In this document: positions 36,808 to 45,573 of the stretch, one piece after another
Position numbering within the stretch: position 1 is the stretch's first letter
Layout of the letters: each line of letters starts with the position of its first letter
Source: Anaerococcus vaginalis
GTDB lineage: Bacteria > Bacillota > Clostridia > Tissierellales > Peptoniphilaceae
Length of the DNA: 64,000 bases
Direction: 5' to 3'
Assembly: GCF_000307225.1 (NCBI RefSeq)
Contig: NZ_HE978616.1
Location: 29,863-93,862, forward strand
Position numbers and translations under genes: made by a program
The notes under the pieces: model-generated
The model's database searches: none
The model's input: the letters and a program-made list of their open reading frames with translations, nothing else
Told to the model about the DNA's origin: nothing

Positions 36808-37668
36808 ATGAAAGAAATAGAATTTAAAAATACAGATGAGATAAAATTAAAAAAATTTTTATTAGGAAAAAATATATCTAATAGGGCTTATAAAAAAATT
36901 ATCAAAGATTCAATATTTGTAAATAATAAAAAAGTAGTTACTAATATTGATTTACATCCTAAAGATTCAATAAAAATTATAATAAAAGATGAAAAACTTA
37001 ATTATGAACCTATAAATAAGAAGATAAAAATTTTATATGAAGATGAAGATATTTTAGCTGTTGAAAAGAGTTCAAATTTGACTGTAAATTCAAAAGGTCA
37101 AGAAAATTTATCAAATTATATAGCCTATTATTTCAAAGAAAATAATATAAAATCACAAGTCAGACTAATAAATAGACTAGATATGAACACATCTGGAATA
37201 ATGCTAATAGCAAAAAATCCATATTCCCAAGCCTATTACCAAAAAATAATTGAGAAAAATGAATTTGATAAAGAATACTTAGCTCTAGTTGAAGGAAAAT
37301 TAATAATTGATGATATAATTTGTAAAAATATTGAATATGATGAAAAAAATAAAAAAATGAAAATAAAAGATGGTGGAGATTTTATAAAAACTTATTTTAA
37401 AACTTTGAAAAGTTATGATAAATATTCCCTAATTTATTGCAAAATTTTTACAGGAAAAACTCATCAAATTAGAATAAGTCTTAAAAGTTTGAATCATCCT
37501 ATAATTGGGGATGAACTTTATGGCTCAAAATATAAGTTGGATAGGTTTTTATTGCACTCTTTTAGGATGAGTTTTAAAAAATTTAGAAATGGTGAAAAAA
37601 TAACGATTTTATCAAGACCTGATTTTGATAAATACTTAAATTCAAATATTTTTAGAAATGTTTTGTAA
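36808..37668 (+). CDS. RluA family RNA pseudouridine synthase
   Basis: It converts uridine to pseudouridine in rRNA or tRNA. An N-terminal S4-like segment (NRAYKKIIKDSIFVNNKKV) precedes the RluA catalytic domain with RLINRLDMNTSGIMLIAKN, where the aspartate is the nucleophile, and GKTHQIRISLKSLNHPIIGDELYG. Length 286 is normal. The target cannot be assigned from sequence; RluD- or RluC-type 23S sites are likely. A second family member is at 49285. Confidence 0.92.
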   Translation: MKEIEFKNTDEIKLKKFLLGKNISNRAYKKIIKDSIFVNNKKVVTNIDLHPKDSIKIIIKDEKLNYEPINKKIKILYEDEDILAVEKSSNLTVNSKGQENLSNYIAYYFKENNIKSQVRLINRLDMNTSGIMLIAKNPYSQAYYQKIIEKNEFDKEYLALVEGKLIIDDIICKNIEYDEKNKKMKIKDGGDFIKTYFKTLKSYDKYSLIYCKIFTGKTHQIRISLKSLNHPIIGDELYGSKYKLDRFLLHSFRMSFKKFRNGEKITILSRPDFDKYLNSNIFRNVL

Positions 37669-37669
37669 T

Positions 37670-37698
37670 TTGCAATTATGCTTTTCATGATATATAAT
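37670..37698 (+). promoter_or_regulatory. Promoter of the 6S-like RNA
   Basis: TTGCAA (37670-37675) and a perfect TATAAT (37693-37698) have a 17-bp spacer, predicting a start at about 37705, exactly where the closing stem of the RNA begins. Confidence 0.7.
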
Positions 37699-37704
37699 AA
37701 AGAT

Positions 37705-37870
37705 ATTCCAAGGGGCAAGGTCCAAATTTAAACCTACAACATTTATAAGGGATTGCGGAGTTTTGACTTTGATGGCAAGCCTCCCTTGAGTGGAAGTCAG
37801 AAATTTTAAACAGCAAACCCACCTTCACGTAAGCGAAGGTATTAAATAATAGGACCGCCTTGGATTTTTT
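37705..37870 (+). ncRNA. ssrS: Probable 6S RNA
   Basis: This non-coding unit of about 166 nt begins ATTCCAAGG and ends CCTTGGATTTTTT, so the ends pair (CCAAGG/CCTTGG and GGTCC/GGACC) and the 3' end serves as terminator. An upper helix GACTT/AAGTC holds the apical loop, leaving a large unpaired central region; on the 3' side of it a small CCTTC/GAAGG hairpin is visible, as in Firmicute 6S RNAs. 6S RNA binds housekeeping RNA polymerase as a promoter mimic. The promoter is placed precisely for this RNA. Identity as 6S is by architecture, not by close sequence match. Confidence 0.6.
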
Positions 37871-37943
37871 TATTTTTGTTATTTTTATTTAATATAGGGT
37901 ATAAATTTATAGAATGAACATATAAAAAAGTAAGGAGATTAAA

Positions 37944-38495
37944 ATGAGTATAGCTGATTATATTGAAAGTAAAGCACTAAGAAAACAAAGAGAAATTAAA
38001 TATGAAATTTGGAAAGCAAAAAATCGTGATCATAGAATGAGAGCCCAAGGAGCTTTTGTTGGAGCTGTTGCAGGAATTGCAGCTGGTTTATTGCTTGCTC
38101 CAAAATCTGGTAAAGATTTAAGAGAAGATATTAAAAATTCTGTAGATAATACAATTAATCAAGTTAAAGATACAACAAATGAATTTGTAGAAAATGCAAA
38201 AGATTCTTATGCTGGATTTAAGGATAGAGCTTATACAGAACTTCAACCTATTGAAGAAGGTTTTGAAGAGGGTAAAAATGTAGTTAAAAAAACTATTGAA
38301 AAAACAAAAGAAAATTTAAAAGAAAATGCAAAAGATGTAAAAGATGAAGCTGAAAAATTAAAACAAGAGGCTAAAGACGCAGCAAAAGAAGTTGGAAAAG
38401 ACATTAAAGAAGGCAAAGAAGAAGTAAAAGAAGTAGCTAAAGATACTAAAAAGAAAGCTGGAGAAGTAAAAAGAGCTGAAGAAAAAAATAAGTAA
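37944..38495 (+). CDS. YtxH domain protein
   Basis: A 183-residue protein with a single short hydrophobic segment GAFVGAVAGIAAGLLLAPKSGKDLR, the YtxH family mark, followed by a long charged coiled-coil-like region of KE-rich heptads (residues about 60-183) reminiscent of LEA proteins. YtxH proteins are linked to general stress in Bacillus, where ytxG and ytxH are neighbours and lie near ccpA. The same set occurs here. AAGGAG precedes ATG 37944. Molecular function is unknown. Confidence 0.85.
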   Translation: MSIADYIESKALRKQREIKYEIWKAKNRDHRMRAQGAFVGAVAGIAAGLLLAPKSGKDLREDIKNSVDNTINQVKDTTNEFVENAKDSYAGFKDRAYTELQPIEEGFEEGKNVVKKTIEKTKENLKENAKDVKDEAEKLKQEAKDAAKEVGKDIKEGKEEVKEVAKDTKKKAGEVKRAEEKNK

Positions 38496-38505
38496 GGGGT
38501 AGATA

Positions 38506-38949
38506 ATGGTTACCATAAATTTAAGATTAATAGGAGATATTATCTTATTGTTAGTAGGCATAATCGCTATAATATTTCTTGCATTATTTTTGAAAAAAGC
38601 ATCAGGCTTGGTAGAATCAATTCAAAAAATTGTAGATAAAAATGAAAGCAACTTAGATGATGTTATAAACAAATTACCATCCTTAGTTGATCAAGCAAAT
38701 ATTTTAGTAGAAAACGTAAATGGATTAGTTTCTGATCCAAACTTAAAGATGGCTATATCTAATGCAAATTTAGCTATCTCTAATGTGAGTGATATTACTG
38801 TTGATATAAAAGATACAGTAAACTATTTTGGAGAAAGCGTAATTGATACAACTGATACATTTGGAGAAGGAATTGCTTCAATAAATGATTATGCCTCATT
38901 AATTATGGACGTATTCGACATAGTTAAAAGTGTAATATCAGGAAGATAG
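38506..38949 (+). CDS. YtxG/DUF948-like membrane protein
   Basis: A 147-residue protein with one N-terminal membrane helix (IILLLVGIIAIIFLALFLKK) and a helical soluble part containing repeated asparagine-rich heptads (NKLPSLVDQANILVENVNGLV), as in DUF948/YtxG proteins. It follows the ytxH gene by 10 bp, with AAGGGG upstream. The YtxG-YtxH pairing matches Bacillus. No enzymatic motif is visible. Confidence 0.75.
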   Translation: MVTINLRLIGDIILLLVGIIAIIFLALFLKKASGLVESIQKIVDKNESNLDDVINKLPSLVDQANILVENVNGLVSDPNLKMAISNANLAISNVSDITVDIKDTVNYFGESVIDTTDTFGEGIASINDYASLIMDVFDIVKSVISGR

Positions 38950-38975
38950 GCCATCAGATGATGGCCTTTATTATT
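38948..38975 (+). terminator. Terminator after the ytxG-like gene
   Basis: GGCCATCA and TGATGGCC form a stem overlapping the stop codon region, followed by a weak T-rich tail. Some readthrough into ccpA is possible. Confidence 0.65.
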
Positions 38976-38996
38976 GTTTAAGTGAAAGGAGATTTT

Positions 38997-40004
38997 ATGG
39001 CACAACCCACAATAAAAGATGTCGCAAAACTTGCAGGTGTTTCAATATCCACTGTATCAAGAGTAATGAATGATTCAAAGCCTGTTAGTCCAGAAGCAAG
39101 AAAAAAAGTACTAGATGCAATAAATAAATTAGACTTTAAGCCTAATGAATTAGCAAGAAGTTTAGTTATGAAAAAATCTAACCTTATTGGAGTAATAGTT
39201 GAGGATATTGGAATTGAATATATGGCTCAACTAATTAGAGGCGTTGAAGAAATTGGACATTTGTATAAATACGATATAATTCTTTCAAGTACTTATGGTG
39301 ATGATAATGCTTTAGAAAATGCAATAGACTTTTTGTCTACAAAACAAGTTGAAGGAATTGTAGTAATTAGCGAAGATATTTCAGCAGAAATATTAGTAAA
39401 ATTAAGAGATAACAAGATTCCATATTTATTATTAGATAAATTCCATGATTTCAAAAAAATAAATACAGTAAAAATAGACTATGAAGAAGAAGAATACAAA
39501 TTAACAAAATTTTTGTATGAACAAGGACATAAAAATATAGCTTATGTTACATTAAAAGAACATAATTATTTAACAGATGTAAAAATTTCTGGATATGAAA
39601 GATTTATTAATGAAAATAATTTGAAATCTATTATTATAGAAGCTGATGGAAAATCTAGTGATGATGGGTATAATATAGGAAAAGAGGTTATATCTCAAGC
39701 TAAAAAAGAAAAGGTTAGTGCTATAAGCTTTTATAATGATCAAACCGCTGTAGGATTTATTTCTTATTGCTACGATAATAATGTAAAAATTCCTGAAGAT
39801 TATTCGGTAGTAGGATTTGGAAATTTTGAAATATCAAGAGTATATAGGCCAAAATTAACTACAGTTTCTATACCGAATTATGATATAGGAGCTATAGGAA
39901 TAAGAGCTTTAATCAAAAGAATTAGAGGGGAAGAAGATATACTTGAAAAAGATTGGATATTGGATGCCCAATTAATTGAAAGAGATAGTACAAAAAAGCA
40001 TTAG
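38997..40004 (+). CDS. ccpA: LacI family regulator, CcpA-type
   Basis: A LacI-type repressor of 335 residues from ATG 38997 (AAAGGAG upstream; the GTG at 38982 would add five extra residues). The helix-turn-helix TIKDVAKLAGVSISTVSRVMN and hinge KPNELARSL match CcpA. CcpA with HPr-Ser-P mediates catabolite repression in Firmicutes. The next genes are ptsH and ptsI, and the preceding YtxG/YtxH pair also adjoins ccpA in Bacillus, which supports CcpA over another LacI protein. No HPr kinase gene is in the window. Confidence 0.85.
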   Translation: MAQPTIKDVAKLAGVSISTVSRVMNDSKPVSPEARKKVLDAINKLDFKPNELARSLVMKKSNLIGVIVEDIGIEYMAQLIRGVEEIGHLYKYDIILSSTYGDDNALENAIDFLSTKQVEGIVVISEDISAEILVKLRDNKIPYLLLDKFHDFKKINTVKIDYEEEEYKLTKFLYEQGHKNIAYVTLKEHNYLTDVKISGYERFINENNLKSIIIEADGKSSDDGYNIGKEVISQAKKEKVSAISFYNDQTAVGFISYCYDNNVKIPEDYSVVGFGNFEISRVYRPKLTTVSIPNYDIGAIGIRALIKRIRGEEDILEKDWILDAQLIERDSTKKH

Positions 40005-40060
40005 TTGAATGTAACTTATTTTAATGTTAAAATAATAATATAATAATTTAGGAGGCAAAT

Positions 40061-40321
40061 ATGGCAGAAAGAAAAATTATTGTAACTAACGAGACAGGTC
40101 TTCATGCTAGACCAGCAGCATCATTGGTTCAATTTGTAAAAAATTACCCAGGTGATGTAAAATTAGTTAAAGATGGCAAAGAAGCTAACGCAAAAAGCAT
40201 ATTCAATGTTATGAGTCTTGGAATTTCAAAAGGAACAGAAATCGGAATCATAGTTGAAGGTGAAGGCGAAGAAGAATTTGCAGATAAATTAACTGATTTT
40301 ATAGACAACTTATCAGAATAA
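40061..40321 (+). CDS. ptsH: Phosphocarrier protein HPr
   Basis: HPr shuttles phosphate from enzyme I to PTS components. The 86-residue protein has the phosphorylated His15 in ETGLHARPAA and the regulatory Ser46 in AKSIFNVMSLG, so it can serve both transport and CcpA signalling. AGGAGG precedes ATG 40061, and a TATAAT at 40039-40044 with a weak upstream box may be its own promoter. In this window its clear client is DhaM. Confidence 0.97.
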   Translation: MAERKIIVTNETGLHARPAASLVQFVKNYPGDVKLVKDGKEANAKSIFNVMSLGISKGTEIGIIVEGEGEEEFADKLTDFIDNLSE

Positions 40322-40327
40322 TTATTA

Positions 40328-40348
40328 AGGGGTACTTTTTGTACCCCT
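40328..40348 (+). other. Hairpin between ptsH and ptsI
   Basis: AGGGGTAC (40328-40335) and GTACCCCT (40341-40348) form a perfect 8-bp stem with a T5 loop but no following T run. It may stabilise the ptsH 3' end or act as a weak terminator so that HPr exceeds enzyme I. Confidence 0.5.
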
Positions 40349-40380
40349 ATATTTATATAAATAGAAAGGAAATTTAAGAT

Positions 40381-42091
40381 ATGGCGGAAAAATTAAAGGG
40401 CATTATAGCATCAAATGGAGTTGCTATAGGCAAACTTTTCCTATTTGATAAAGAAGAACTAGTTATTGATAAAATTACCATAAAAGATGAAGAAAAAAAT
40501 CTACACATAAAAAAGGTAGAAGATGCTATCAGCTCCTATTTTACAGATTTGGATAATAAAGAAAAAAATGAAAAAAACGAAGAAGTTTTAAATATAGTAA
40601 GAGCTCATAAAGAATTGTTACAAGATCCATATTTTTCTGATACTATAAAAGAAAAAATCCAAAATGAAAATAAAAATGCCGAGCTTGCTACAAGTGAAAC
40701 AGTAACTCAAATGGTAATGGTTATGTCAGCTCTTGAAGATGAATATTTAAAAGAAAGAGCTGATGATTATAAAGATATAGGGTTTCAAGTTCTTTGCAAA
40801 ATAAAAAATCTAGTACCTAAAGATTTATCAAAATTAGATGAAGAATGCATAGTTATTTCTAAAGAATTGACTCCTTCTGACACATCTAATATGGATAAAG
40901 AAAAAGTTTTAGGTTTTGCAACTGATCTTGGTGGCAAAACATCTCACGTTTCAATTATTGCACAAAATTTAGATATACCTGCCCTTGTTGGTATGCAAGA
41001 TGTTTCTACAAAAATTAAGGGTGATGAGATGGCTATAATTGATGGAAATAAAGGCTTATTAATTATAAACCCTAGTCAAGAAGAAATAGAAGAATATAGA
41101 AATCTTATAGAAAAAGAAAAAGAAGAAAGACAAAGACTTGAAAAAGTTAAAAATTTACAAGCTAAAACTTTAGATGGAAAAGTTTGTGAAGTTTCTGCAA
41201 ATATTGGAAATATTGAAGATTTAAAAGTTGCAATTGAACATGGTTGCGATGGCGTTGGATTGTTTAGAACAGAATTTCTTTATATGGAAAATGATCATTT
41301 TCCAACCGAAGAAGAACAATATAAAGTTTATAAAGAAGCAACACAAATGCTTGGACAAAAACCTTTAGTTGTAAGAACACTTGATATAGGTGGCGATAAG
41401 GGACTTGATTATTACGATTTTCCAAAAGAAGAAAATCCATTTTTGGGTTATAGGGCAATTAGATTTTGCTTAGATCACCAAGATATTTTTAAAGCTCAAT
41501 TAAGAGCCTTGCTTAGAGCATCAGCTTTCGGAAATTTAAAAATAATGCTTCCTTATGTAATTTCAACCGATGAAATAAAACAAACTAGAGAAATTCTTGA
41601 AGAGTTGAAAAAAAGATCTTGATGAAAAAAATATTGCTTATAACAAAGATATTGACCTTGGAATAATGGTAGAAACTTCTGCTTCAGTAATTATGGCTGA
41701 TAAATTGATAAAATATTCTGATTTCTTTTCAATAGGTACAAATGACCTTACCCAATATACTCTTGCTTGTGATAGGGGAAATGAAAATATTTCAGATATT
41801 TATAATAACTTTAATCCAGCTGTAATAAGATCAATAAAACATGTTATTGATGAAAGTCACAAGGCTGGAAAATGGACGGGAATGTGTGGACAATTTGCAT
41901 CTGATACAAAGGCTACAAAATTATTATTAGGGCTTGGTTTAGATGAATTTTCAGGTTCTGCCTCAAAACTTCCAAAAGTAAAAGACATAATTAGAAATTC
42001 TAATTTTAAAGAAGAAGAAAAATTTGCATTAGGTATTTTAGATTTAGAAGATGTTAAAGAGGTTGAGGAGGCAATTGAAAAACATAGTTAA
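40381..42091 (+). CDS. ptsI: Phosphoenolpyruvate-protein phosphotransferase, enzyme I (frame interrupted)
   Basis: Enzyme I takes phosphate from PEP and passes it to HPr. The active His is in GGKTSHVSIIAQ; the PEP-binding barrel has DGVGLFRTEFLYM, GGDKGLDY, GYRAIRFCL, and after the break SIGTNDLTQYTLACDRGNE and the C-terminal GMCGQFASD. An A7 run at 41608-41614 stops the first frame at 413 residues; six A gives ELKKDLDEKNIAYNKDIDLGI and a normal length of about 569. The stop overlaps the next start by one base. Because dhaM and sugar uptake need EI, a real loss is unlikely. Confidence 0.94.
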
Positions 42092-43011
42092 TGGATGAAA
42101 AAATGAAAGATAATTCTCTTGATATTATTAAAAGAACCAAATTCTTCGCTGATAAAATTAATAATATTTCTTTAACAGAAGAAATTTCATCAAATAAAAC
42201 AAGGGTGCTTTTGGACAATAAACCTTATGTTTTAGGTCTTTATCCAATCAATTATTTTGATAAATTAAAAAAAGAAAAAATAATTAATGAATATCTTAAG
42301 AATATAGATTCATTAGATACTCTGGATTTATACGAAATTGGAATTATGCCAGATATAAATAAATCATATAAGATTTTTGAGTATAGAGATGAAATTTCCT
42401 TGGGAGAATATTTAGATAAAGTTAGCAAAGATGAAGTCTATAAAATTGGAGAAAAATTTGGAGAAATTTTAAAAAATATCCATATCAAAAAAATTGAAAA
42501 TCATAATTGCTTTGATTGGTATAAAAATATAGAAACGAAAGTTAATTTCCTACTTTATAGACATGGTTTAAGTAAAATTAGCGATAATAATGATTATATT
42601 CTAATAGACTATTTATCTACTAATAAATATATTTGTAAAAATACAGCTTTAAACCCATTATATCAAAATATAAATGAAAAAAATGTTAGAATATTTGATG
42701 GAGGAGAGATAGATATAAGAGGTCTAAAAGAAATAAAAATAGGTGATGGAGTAAGTGATTTTGTAAATATTAATAAAATCGCCATAAAATATCCAGAATT
42801 TTCTAAAGGAGTGCTAGATTCATATCATAGCAATGACTTTGTTTCAAGAAAATTTTATAGGCTTTTAAGTTTTTACCAAGTTTATTTTGTCTTAGAATCC
42901 TTAGTTGATATAAGAGAAAAGAAAAATTCATATTTGAACGAGCATGAAATTGAAGAAATTTTTAAAATGTATGATAATTTTTCAGAAATAATTCCTTCAT
43001 GGGCAAAATAG
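42091..43011 (+). CDS. Aminoglycoside phosphotransferase-fold protein lacking the catalytic loop
   Basis: A 306-residue protein whose overall layout follows APH/choline-kinase proteins: an N-lobe with LGLYPINYFDKLKKE, ISLGEYLDKVSKDEVYKIGEKFGEILKNIHI matching the helical linker before the catalytic loop, and the C-lobe tail DFVNINKIAIKYPEFSKGVL and FYRLLSFYQVYF. Where active enzymes have HGDxxxxN, it reads NTALNPLYQN, and the metal aspartate region reads IFDGGEID. This suggests a pseudokinase or altered enzyme. It starts on the last base of ptsI, so it is coupled to PTS expression. The family call is moderate. Confidence 0.6.
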   Translation: MDEKMKDNSLDIIKRTKFFADKINNISLTEEISSNKTRVLLDNKPYVLGLYPINYFDKLKKEKIINEYLKNIDSLDTLDLYEIGIMPDINKSYKIFEYRDEISLGEYLDKVSKDEVYKIGEKFGEILKNIHIKKIENHNCFDWYKNIETKVNFLLYRHGLSKISDNNDYILIDYLSTNKYICKNTALNPLYQNINEKNVRIFDGGEIDIRGLKEIKIGDGVSDFVNINKIAIKYPEFSKGVLDSYHSNDFVSRKFYRLLSFYQVYFVLESLVDIREKKNSYLNEHEIEEIFKMYDNFSEIIPSWAK

Positions 43012-43020
43012 AATATAAGT

Positions 43021-43055
43021 TAGGGCTAAGAATTTTTCTTAGCTCTTTTTATTTT
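43021..43055 (+). terminator. Terminator of the ptsI unit
   Basis: GGGCTAAG (43023-43030) and CTTAGCTC (43038-43045) form a stem with one wobble, followed by a T run. Confidence 0.88.
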
Positions 43056-43144
43056 TCAAAAATAAAATTTAGCTAATTACTTTATTGAATGAAGTAAAAA
43101 ATATGATAAAATTTATATAAATATTTACAAAAGGAAAAGATGCT

Positions 43145-43994
43145 ATGGTAAAAAATTTAAAAAACTTTTAATATAGTTTTTAATTCTATTTTATTAGCTT
43201 TTGGCTTATATTTCTTTTTACTTCAACACAAAATTGCACCTGGTGGAGTTACAGGAATTTCTTTAATTATGGCAAATTGGCTTGATTTTTTTACAATTGG
43301 TCAGTGGTCTTTATTTTTTAATATGATTTTATTTATAATGGCTTTTTTCCTAATGGGTAAAGATTTTGGGAAAAAAACTGTCTTATCAGCCTTGATTATA
43401 TCATTGGCAATAATGTTTTTTGAGAAAAAGTTTCCAAATACAATCTTAACCAATGATATTATAGTAAATATTTTTTTTGGTGCAGGAATAGTTTCCTATG
43501 CCCTAAGTTGTATTTTTTTTAATGATGCCTCTTCAGGTGGAACAGATATAATTGCTGCTATATTAAATAAATATTTTAATATAACTTTAGCAAAATCTTT
43601 ATTTGCTATCGATTTTTTAGTTGTAATGTTTGCAATTAAAGAATTTGGAGTTGAAATAGCACTATATGCAATTTTATCTGTTATAATTCAATCGTTTGGT
43701 CTTAATTATTTCATTCAAGGCTTGGGAAGAAAAATCGCTATAACTGTTATTAGTGATTATAGTGGTGAAATTAATGAAATGATTTTGGGTAAATATAAAA
43801 GAGGAGTTAGTTTATATAAAGCTGAAGGTGGTTATTCACATAAACAAAGAAATATTATCTTAACTGTAGTTCCTTTCAGAAAGTATATATCTATTAGAGA
43901 TGACATATTAAAAATTGATAAAAACGCATTTGTTTTTACTCATACAATCTCTGAAGTTTTGGGAGAAGGATTTACATACGAAGTTTTTGAATAA
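43145..43994 (+). CDS. YitT family membrane protein (frame interrupted)
   Basis: A DUF161 plus DUF2179 protein with about five membrane segments and a cytosolic C-terminal domain. ATG 43145 behind AAAAGGAAAAG gives MVKNLK, and an A6 run at 43159-43164 (five needed) stops it; the restored frame reads NIVFNSILLAFGLYFFLLQHKIAPGGVTGIS, the classic YitT start, for about 282 residues. Other marks are SSGGTDIIAAIL and the C-terminal YKAEGGYSHKQRNIILTVV. Function is unknown; some relatives have been linked to transport. Start 43269 would lose the first helix. Confidence 0.88.
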
Positions 43995-44006
43995 ATGGGA
44001 GTGATT

Positions 44007-44815
44007 TTGATAAAAAAATTAAAATAAAAAGATTTAATAAAAATAAGGCATATATACAAACTAAATTTGGTGATGCTATAATTGATAAAAATGATCTTAA
44101 AAATTATAAGCAAAATGACAAAGTAGAGTTATATATTTATTTTGACAAAGATAATACTTTAAGAGCAAGCAAAAATTTGGATTTGGAAAATAAAAAAGTA
44201 TATAGTCTTAAATGTATTGACATAAAGAAAAATGGTGCATATTTTCTCTACAAAGATAAGATAAAATTATTAATGCCTGCTAGTGAAAAGACTTATAGGG
44301 TTATAAAAGATATGACTTATCCTGTTGGAATAATGTTTGATGAGCAAAATATGCCAATTGCAACAAGTAAAATTAGAGATTTTTTATCAACTAATCATAA
44401 TTTCAAAGAAAATGATATAGTCGAAGGAAGAATATATTCTATAAATAAGCACATAGGTGCTTTTGTTGCTATAAATAATCAATTTGATTCATTGATAAGG
44501 ATGAAAGAATTAAAGGGAATCCATATAGAAGGTGAACTTTTAAAAGTAAGGATTAAAGAAGTTAGAGATGATGGAAAGATTGAATTATCTAGCAGAAAAA
44601 GATCCTATCTTGAAATAGATTCTGATTGCCAAAAAATATTAGATTTCCTAGAAGAAAATGATGGTATGATAAATTTGGGAGATAAGTCTTCACCAGATAA
44701 AATTTATAAGACTTTTGGGTTTTCAAAATCAGCTTATAAAAGAGCTATAGGAAGGCTTTATAAAGACAAATATATAAAAATTTATCCTAAAAAAATAAAA
44801 TTATTGGAGATGTAA
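44007..44815 (+). CDS. CvfB/YitL family S1 RNA-binding protein (frame interrupted near the start)
   Basis: CvfB proteins contain S1-type RNA-binding domains and a C-terminal winged helix; in staphylococci the protein affects virulence gene expression. Here the S1 repeats (residues about 60-190: YSLKCIDIKKNGAYFL, EGRIYSINKHIGAFVAINN) and the winged helix (DKSSPDKIYKTFGFSKSAYKRAIGRLYKD) match that layout. TTG 44007 with GGGAGTG upstream is the likely start; an A7 run at 44012-44018 must be eight to join MIKKIKIKRFNKNKAYIQ. Restored length about 269. An uninterrupted shorter start at 44177 would lose the first S1 domain. Confidence 0.82.
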
Positions 44816-44816
44816 G

Positions 44817-45563
44817 ATGACAGAAAAAAATAATGATATATTAGCAGAAGTAAATGGAAAGAAAATTAGCCAAAAAGATGTCGTTGGCTTTATTTCTCAA
44901 ATGCAGGGTGGACAACAATTTTTAAATCCACAAGGTATTCATCAAATTGCAGACGAATTAGTTAATCAAGAATTAATGTATATAGATGCGATAGAAAATA
45001 AACTTGATCAAGATAAAGAATTTACAGATCAACTTCAAATTACTAAAGAAAATATGTTGAAAAATTATGCTATGCACCTATTATTTGAAAAAATAAAGGT
45101 AAGCGATGATGAAATAAAAGAATATTATGACCATAATAAAGAAGTAGTAAAAAGACCAAAATCCTATAAGGCAAGTCATATTTTAGTAAATGATGAACAA
45201 ACAGCCAATAAAGTTTTAAATGAAATAAAAGAAGGATTAAGTTTTCAAGAAGCTGCTGATAAATATTCAAATGATAAGGCAAGCAAGGGTGGAGATTTAG
45301 GAGAATTTCCAAAAGGAGCAATGGTAAAAGAATTCGAAGAAGCTCTTGATAAGCTTAGCGAAGGAGAAATTTCAAAACCAGTAAAAACTCAATTTGGTTA
45401 TCATATAATAAAACTTGATCACACTCATGATGAATATTTACCAGATTTAGACGAAATCAAAGACAGGATTCACGATACTCTTTTAATGATAAAAAGACAA
45501 GAAAAATATTTAGAAAAAACAAATAAAATAAAAGAGAAGGTAGAAGTTAAAAAGTATTATTAA
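44817..45563 (+). CDS. Parvulin-type peptidyl-prolyl isomerase
   Basis: A 248-residue protein with an N-terminal SurA-like helical part and a parvulin domain (SYKASHILVNDEQTANKVLNE, YSNDKASKGGDLGEF, FGYHIIKLDHTH). Unlike PrsA it has no signal peptide or lipobox (start MTEKNNDILAEVNGKKI), so it appears to be cytoplasmic. Substrate unknown. It lies one base after cvfB and 10 bp before the M20C-like gene. Confidence 0.88.
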   Translation: MTEKNNDILAEVNGKKISQKDVVGFISQMQGGQQFLNPQGIHQIADELVNQELMYIDAIENKLDQDKEFTDQLQITKENMLKNYAMHLLFEKIKVSDDEIKEYYDHNKEVVKRPKSYKASHILVNDEQTANKVLNEIKEGLSFQEAADKYSNDKASKGGDLGEFPKGAMVKEFEEALDKLSEGEISKPVKTQFGYHIIKLDHTHDEYLPDLDEIKDRIHDTLLMIKRQEKYLEKTNKIKEKVEVKKYY

Positions 45564-45573
45564 AGGTATTTAT

